From the NCBI GenBank assembly GCA_029448655.1, contig JACCLO010000001.1, positions 744,001 through 808,000 on the forward strand: a stretch of 64,000 nucleotides of DNA, written 5' to 3'. Positions within the stretch are counted from its first letter, which is position 1, and every line of letters begins with the position of its first letter. This document shows, piece by piece, positions 59,001 through 64,000 of this stretch. The notes beneath the pieces are model-generated. The model made no database searches. It was not told where the DNA came from and was given only the letters and a program-made list of their open reading frames with translations. This stretch comes from Wolfiporia cocos (taxonomy: Eukaryota; Basidiomycota; Agaricomycetes; Polyporales; Phaeolaceae). A program made the position numbers and the translations under genes.

Positions 59001-61981
59001 GATCGGGCAGCTTCAGAAGCTCCAGATCCTCGAGGCGCACAACAACTCTCTTGGGGAGCTCCCGGGGACACTCTGGAATTGCGCCAAGTTGCAGCTGATC
59101 AACGTGACGTCCAACCTCGTCAATTCGTGGAGACTCCCTCCGGTGCAATCTGTCAACCAGACTCTGCCTGCTGCGGGATGCGATACGGCCGCCGCATTGC
59201 CTGCGCGAACGGTGAGCTTGGCTGATCGGAGGGAATCGTTATCGAGCAGCTCTCCTGTGCGCGCCTTGCCCCCTCTTGTGTTTTCTCTGCAGCGGCTGTA
59301 TCTTGGCGAGAATCGCTTCACGGACGATGGGTTACATCCATTCGCGTTGCTCCAGGAACTGCGTGTCCTGAATCTCTCCTTTAACGACATCCAGGATCTG
59401 CCAGCCTCGTTTTTCAAGAACCTCTCTCAACTGCAGGAACTTTACCTTAGTGGCAATAAGCTATCCACACTTCCCACGGAGGATCTGCACCGTCTGACCA
59501 AGCTGGAGGTTCTATTCCTCAATGGGAACAAGCTGCAGAGCCTGCCTCAGGAAATTGGCAAGCTCACGAACCTCACTGTTCTTGATGCAGGGAACAATAT
59601 CCTCAATTATAACATTTTCAATTGGCAGTTTGATTGGAACTGGTGCGTCAAATGTTGTTTGTCGCCTTTACATTGCCCCTTCGATAACACCCACGCTGTG
59701 ATGTAGGAACTTCAACACAAGCTTGCAGTACCTGAACCTCTCAGGGAACAAGCGGTTGAAGATTCGTGCTGACATTGTTCCTCTGAAGTTTGATGAGAAG
59801 CGCAAGATCCTCGCTGATTTTTCCGGTCTCAATCAACTTCGCGTCCTCGGATTGATGGATATTACTGCTACCAATGGCGCATCCATCCCAGATGAGAACG
59901 AAGATCGTCGTGTTCGAATCTCATTATCTGAGGTCAATGGCATGGGTTACGGCATTGCGGATACACTTGGAGTGACCGAACATCTCAACATGCTTGATCT
60001 AGTGATGCCGCAGTTCCGCGGCAGGAACGACGAAGCCATTTTCGCGATGTTTGGCCGTGCTTCGCCCTTTGGGAACAACCACTTCCTGAACAGATATCTT
60101 CAGTCACACTTCCTCGAGGTTTACACGGAGGAGCTCAAGCGCACGGTATGGGACCGAGGCGAGGATTTTCGGGATGCGCTCCGGCGGGCGTTCCTGAAGC
60201 TTAACAAGCACCTGCACGACTACCTCTTCCAGAACTCGTCGAACCGCAAGATGTCGAGCGTCAGTACATCCACCTCCAACGCTGCCCTTCATGACATAGC
60301 AAGCACCAGGAGTGGCGCATCCGGCATTGTGATGCATTTGGTCAGTAAGACGCTATACGTCGCAAATGCCGGACGCTCGCTGGCTGTCCTCTCACGACAA
60401 GGAACTGCTAAACTCCTCTCGAAGAAACATGACCCCTTTGATCGCGAGGAGACAGCGCGCATCAGATCTGCCGAGGGCTGGGTCTCCCCGATGGGGCAAG
60501 TCAACGAGGAAATTGACGTTGCGCGCTCCTTTGGCTTCTATATGCTGCTGCCGGTGGTGAATGCACGGCCGTACATATCTGTTCAGGAGCTAACAGAGGG
60601 CGATGAATTCGTGATCATCGGCAATTCGGGGCTCTGGGATCATGTTTCCTATCAAACCGCTGTGGACATAGCTCGGACTGAACGCGGAGATCCCATGATC
60701 GCGGCCCAGAAGCTGCGCGATTTAGCGATCAGCCACGGTGCTGGTGGGACAACCATGATCATGGTCATCGCTGTCGCCGATTTGTTCAAAGGCTCCTCGC
60801 GCTTGAGGCAGCCAACGACAATGGAGCTGGCCATCGACGCAGAATTAAACCACACATCCCGGCGCCGGAGACCGATTGAGATCACAGACAGAGACATCTC
60901 CCGTCTGGAGGGTGAAGTGCCTGCACCTGTCGGACATCTCGCCTTGGTGTTCACTGACATTCGCAACTCAACTCACTTGTGGGAAGTTAACGCTGGCATG
61001 CCTACCGCCATGACCTTGCATAACAACCTCCTTCGTCGTCAGTTGCGACTCTGTGGAGGGTACGAGGTCAAGACAGAGGGTGACGCGTTCATGTGCTCAT
61101 TTCCAACCGCGATGTCCGCACTATGGTGGTGTCTGAGTGTGCAGGTACAGCTATTGCATGCTGATTGGCCCCTTGAGATCCTTGAATGCGAGGATGGGAA
61201 GGCGATTTACGACGCGGACGAGAAACTCATCGCGCGAGGCCTATCAGTTCGCATGGGCATCCACAGTGGTTCCCCTGTTTGCGAACCAGATCCTATCACG
61301 TCTCGGATGGACTATTTCGGGCCCATGGTCAACCGTGCTGCTCGCATCAACGGTAGTGCAGGCGGAGGACAGATAATGTGCAGCGCAGACATTGTGCGGG
61401 AGATCAACGCGCGCATTCAGGGGACGGGCCCGGACACAGAACAATCTCATCTTCAGTCCAGTCAAGCGGTCGAAGCCATCCGGCGCTTGGGCCTCGTAGT
61501 CATCCCGGTCGGTGAGGTTAAACTGAAAGGCCTAGAGGTCCCCGAGATGCTCTCGCTCGTATACCCCAAGGAACTTGCAGGCCGCCAGCAACTTTCGCCT
61601 GCGCCGAGCGAATCAAATCTATCCGCTTCACGCGTTCAGTTCAGCGTTGACCAAATGCGCGAGCTGGCATTGCTCTGTATCCGCCTGGAAATCCTCTCGT
61701 CCCGCAACATTTTTTCGGAGTCCCAGGATACTGGGTCGAATCGAACTAGCGAATACAGCAATTATTCGCGTTATTCACAATACGATCCGAAGATGTTGCT
61801 CCCCGTTATGGACAAAGCCTCTGATTCTGACCTCATGTTCCTCCTCGACTCTCTCGCGACAAGAATCGAGAATGCTTTGACTCGCATGTCTCTCAATCGT
61901 TTCGTCGCCGTATTAGACCACGACACAAGCGCGATAGATCGGGACTTCATCCATCAGTTGCTGGCAATTGCCCGACCCTAG
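56023..61981 (+). CDS. CYR1-like: Adenylate cyclase (Ras/G-protein-responsive fungal type)
   Basis: It makes cAMP from ATP and feeds PKA signalling; the fungal enzymes act at the inner face of the plasma membrane. The start chosen is ATG 56023 (MSASSLSMAACS..), the first in the frame that enters the repeated N-terminal module; an upstream start is possible. The Ser-rich disordered N-terminus (56023-57580) contains a duplicated exon module. A Ras-association-like domain (57590-57960) is split by intron 57758-57805. Leucine-rich repeats run from 58090 to 59830, with introns at 59643-59706 and probably 59213-59293. A PP2C-like domain lies at 59930-60790. The class III cyclase domain lies at 60930-61580, with metal-binding Asp in FTDIRNST and KTEGDAF, and substrate and transition-state residues in DYFGPMVNRAARI. 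Stop at 61979-61981. Total is about 1900 residues, close to the usual 1900-2200. Confidence 0.93.
56122..57065 (+). repeat. Tandem exon-plus-intron duplication in the adenylate cyclase N-terminus
   Basis: A unit of about 462 bp is repeated, with copy starts at 56122 and 56584. Both copies contain GAAGTCGGCAC, an encoded DLLPP..LVPHA..PTGA segment, a GTGAGT..AG intron at the same place (56240-56299 and 56704-56758), and an exon starting PTPPPKSQ.FG. The encoded RKSRSRT and KKPRSRSRLRSD blocks are also paralogous. Confidence 0.8.
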
Positions 61982-63520
61982 GCTCTATCACCCGTCCATG
62001 GACTCGTTTGCATCATAGTGTGTCGCATCGCATCTCGTACCGTCGTGCTTTCATTGTCATCCTCAGAGATCGTCGGTCCTCTTGTCATGACATTTATCAT
62101 TATTGACTTATCCTTACTTCAAGTGTATCATGATACCATCGGAATGTGATATTGTGATATACATGTACAATCTATAAACCGCATCGTCTAAGTAGACATA
62201 ATTTGATCGAAGGAATCCTCGATCACCCTCATATCTGGCAATTGGATCAACGGGTACAAGCCGAGCGGACACAGCGGTTTACAGTGATGTATATGGGGCC
62301 TGCTCGGAATGGATGGATGTACTGTGTATAGAGGCTTCTGATTTGCCGTATGATGAAGACAAATGATGTGAAATGGGCCTCCAGACTTATCTTGTTCTTT
62401 TGTTCTTTTCTGGACGACATTTCCATTTCTTTTACTCGACAATAACTAACTTTCTCGCTGCTCGGAGCAAATCTTGACCCTACCGCACGCCACCGGTCAC
62501 CCCTAATCCTATATTGAATCCTTTGCAGCCTCTTCGCAGCCTGAACTACATCCTCTCTATCAGTCTGACTCGTTATTCATCATCAGACTGACCCACTTGT
62601 ACTTACTCTCAGTCGGCGCTAAGCGCTAAGCACCCGTCTCAACCCCGACGGGCTACGGCAAATCCGATGGTGGTGATGCGAAGTTCTATCATTTGTCCAA
62701 TTGGGAATGATGCTACGGACAGGCTTGATTGCAGCTAGAACTGATTCCATGGATGCATAGTATACGGCACAACAAAGGTGTTCAGAAAATATTTGAATAC
62801 ACATTGTACAGTGGAATATTGAGGCTGATGGAGCGTGTTGGCGAGGCTTTGCTCTTTTCCGGGTAAGGCTGGAAGAACGGACACACCTACGTTGCTTGCC
62901 ATGCATCCGGCATCGCCTTGCCAGCATACAAGCATATACTACACGGTTTCATGCATACAAGCCACAGCGAGTCAACCTGCCAAGTGCCGTACGCCCGCTT
63001 ACGAACAAGAAATACTAAACATATGGGGGAACCTATTTGCAAGATGATGACACGGGGTATGTTCTACTTCGGAAAAAATGATTGCTAGATGTGATATCGA
63101 CGTCCTGAAAGATCTTGAACATGTGCACAAACTGCATTATTCCTGTCAATGCCATTTCTGGAACCGAGGTATGTCGCCTCTGAAGTGGAATGCTTCTACT
63201 CGAAGTCCGTTTCTATAGCACCATTAACAGCAAGTGATTACACTACTCCATGGCGGGATTTTGTGCTATTGCGGCAGAGTGCAGGTAAGCTTGCAGCGTT
63301 ATGAAATGTAGGCGAAATGCCGCGAGGTCAAGATCTGAAGCTGGGACCTTGGGCCCAGTGCGACAGGAATAATCTCAAACCATGACCCCTTTGCAACCAA
63401 TACTGTCTTCAAATGTTCACGATCTCCTAGGATTATATGAATGCGTTAACGATTGCAACCAATGAGACAGGCGTATAAATTCCACAGGACGACATTGTAG
63501 CTGATTCGCATGTCATGGCC
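61982..63520. other. Intergenic region, no supported gene
   Basis: About 1.5 kb between the stop codons of two convergent genes. Bases 62000-62200 are T-rich, with ATAATTTG and TGATATACATG stretches typical of a 3' UTR. Frames at 62188-62442 and 62619-62935 show no motif. Confidence 0.5.
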
Positions 63521-64000
63521 TCACAACTTGCCCGGAGAACTCGAGGGCATCCATACGATGTGGTCGTCGCCATCTCCAATCCCAGAGGCCGCGTCGCTGT
63601 CCACATCCCCTTCACTGAGCGCCGCCCAATCACCCTCGATGCGATCCTCAAGCGCGGCGATCTTCGCGCCCCTCTGCCGGAGGAAAGCAACCACCTCGCG
63701 CGCGGAGCGCCAGCCCACCGGCTCCAGCATCGCCTCGACGCCCTCCGGCGTGTCGATCTGCGGCAGGACCTCCTCGACCTGCCCGCCGTACGCGCGCGCG
63801 AGGTGCGCCGACGCGAAGACGCGCGTGCTCGCCGCGCCCGGGCCCTTCTCCAGCTGCTCGAACAGTGAGGCGAGCGCCTTGGCGGCCTCGACGCGCGCGC
63901 GCAGGACGTGGCGGATCAGGCGGCGAGTGGGGGCGCGCCGCCGCTTGCGCGAAGATGGTGCGGTCTGCGTCTGGGAGATGCTGGGAGATGCTGGCGCTTC
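63521..64000 (-). CDS. 3' end of an unrecognised protein, continues past the right edge
   Basis: A GC-rich minus-strand frame enters at the window edge and ends at 63521. It has a basic stretch (SSRKRRRAPTRRL, about 63905-63945), a helical region (VEAAKALASLFEQLE) and an acidic tail (DVDSDAASGIGDGDDH). The coding bias (G/C at third positions) resembles the adenylate cyclase exons, which supports it being real. The part seen is about 160 residues with no known domain, and no function is proposed. Confidence 0.6.
   Translation of the reverse strand, partial: EAPASPSISQTQTAPSSRKRRRAPTRRLIRHVLRARVEAAKALASLFEQLEKGPGAASTRVFASAHLARAYGGQVEEVLPQIDTPEGVEAMLEPVGWRSAREVVAFLRQRGAKIAALEDRIEGDWAALSEGDVDSDAASGIGDGDDHIVWMPSSSPGKL

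Noticed and set aside
58653..59225. 190-codon Arg/Ala-rich frame within the adenylate cyclase
   Set aside because: It is an alternative frame of the GC-rich leucine-rich repeat exon, with compositional bias only.

Overview
The window looks like a basidiomycete (agaricomycete, probably Polyporales-like) nuclear genome. The evidence is the gene architecture: many short exons separated by 45-80 bp GT..AG introns. It is also the families present: a fungal adenylate cyclase with RA, leucine-rich, PP2C-like and cyclase domains, a fungal FunK1-type kinase, a GNAT acetyltransferase and a chromovirus-like Ty3/Gypsy element. Taxonomy is inferred from family content only. No prokaryotic feature is present.

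Bases 1-30657 are a nest of LTR retroelements with no host gene I can support. Many boundaries can be fixed by 5-bp target-site duplications (TSDs). Letters below are my own labels. Element E (LTR about 1.1 kb) has a non-coding internal region (2947-6825), and its left LTR is split by a small LTR element, TRIM-A (842-2713, 549-bp LTRs). Solo LTRs of families B (TGTTACGG..CCGTAACA), C (about 1.1 kb) and D are stacked inside one another from 7.9 to 19.7 kb, with a low-complexity minisatellite at 10.45-11.8 kb. A nearly complete Ty3/Gypsy element F (20826-30652, TSD GAGCA) encodes gag, a dUTPase with all five motifs, protease, RT, RNase H, integrase and a chromodomain-like tail. It is broken by a solo E LTR near the gag start, by TRIM-G (26362-27281, identical 254-bp LTRs) inside RT, and by two TGA stops.

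Bases 31.4-48.6 kb hold the most striking structure: a large inverted duplication. Each arm carries the same two divergently transcribed multi-exon genes, B(-) A(+) in the left arm and A'(-) B'(+) in the right arm. Gene A encodes a leaderless helical protein of about 710 residues. It has long coiled-coil-like helices and one hydrophobic hairpin-like block, an architecture that recalls ClyA/HBL-type alpha-pore-forming proteins. Gene B encodes a second helical protein of about 950 residues, also with an Ala-rich hydrophobic block. All four genes look intact. I regard this as a candidate undescribed two-component fungal system. The family assignment is inference from architecture, not from a search.

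Bases 48.8-64 kb are ordinary host genes: a GNAT acetyltransferase (-), a FunK1-family protein whose two catalytic Asp positions are Asn (a likely pseudokinase, -), a gene-poor stretch, the adenylate cyclase (+), and the 3' end of an unrecognised gene (-) running off the right edge. The adenylate cyclase carries a tandem exon-plus-intron duplication in its disordered N-terminus.
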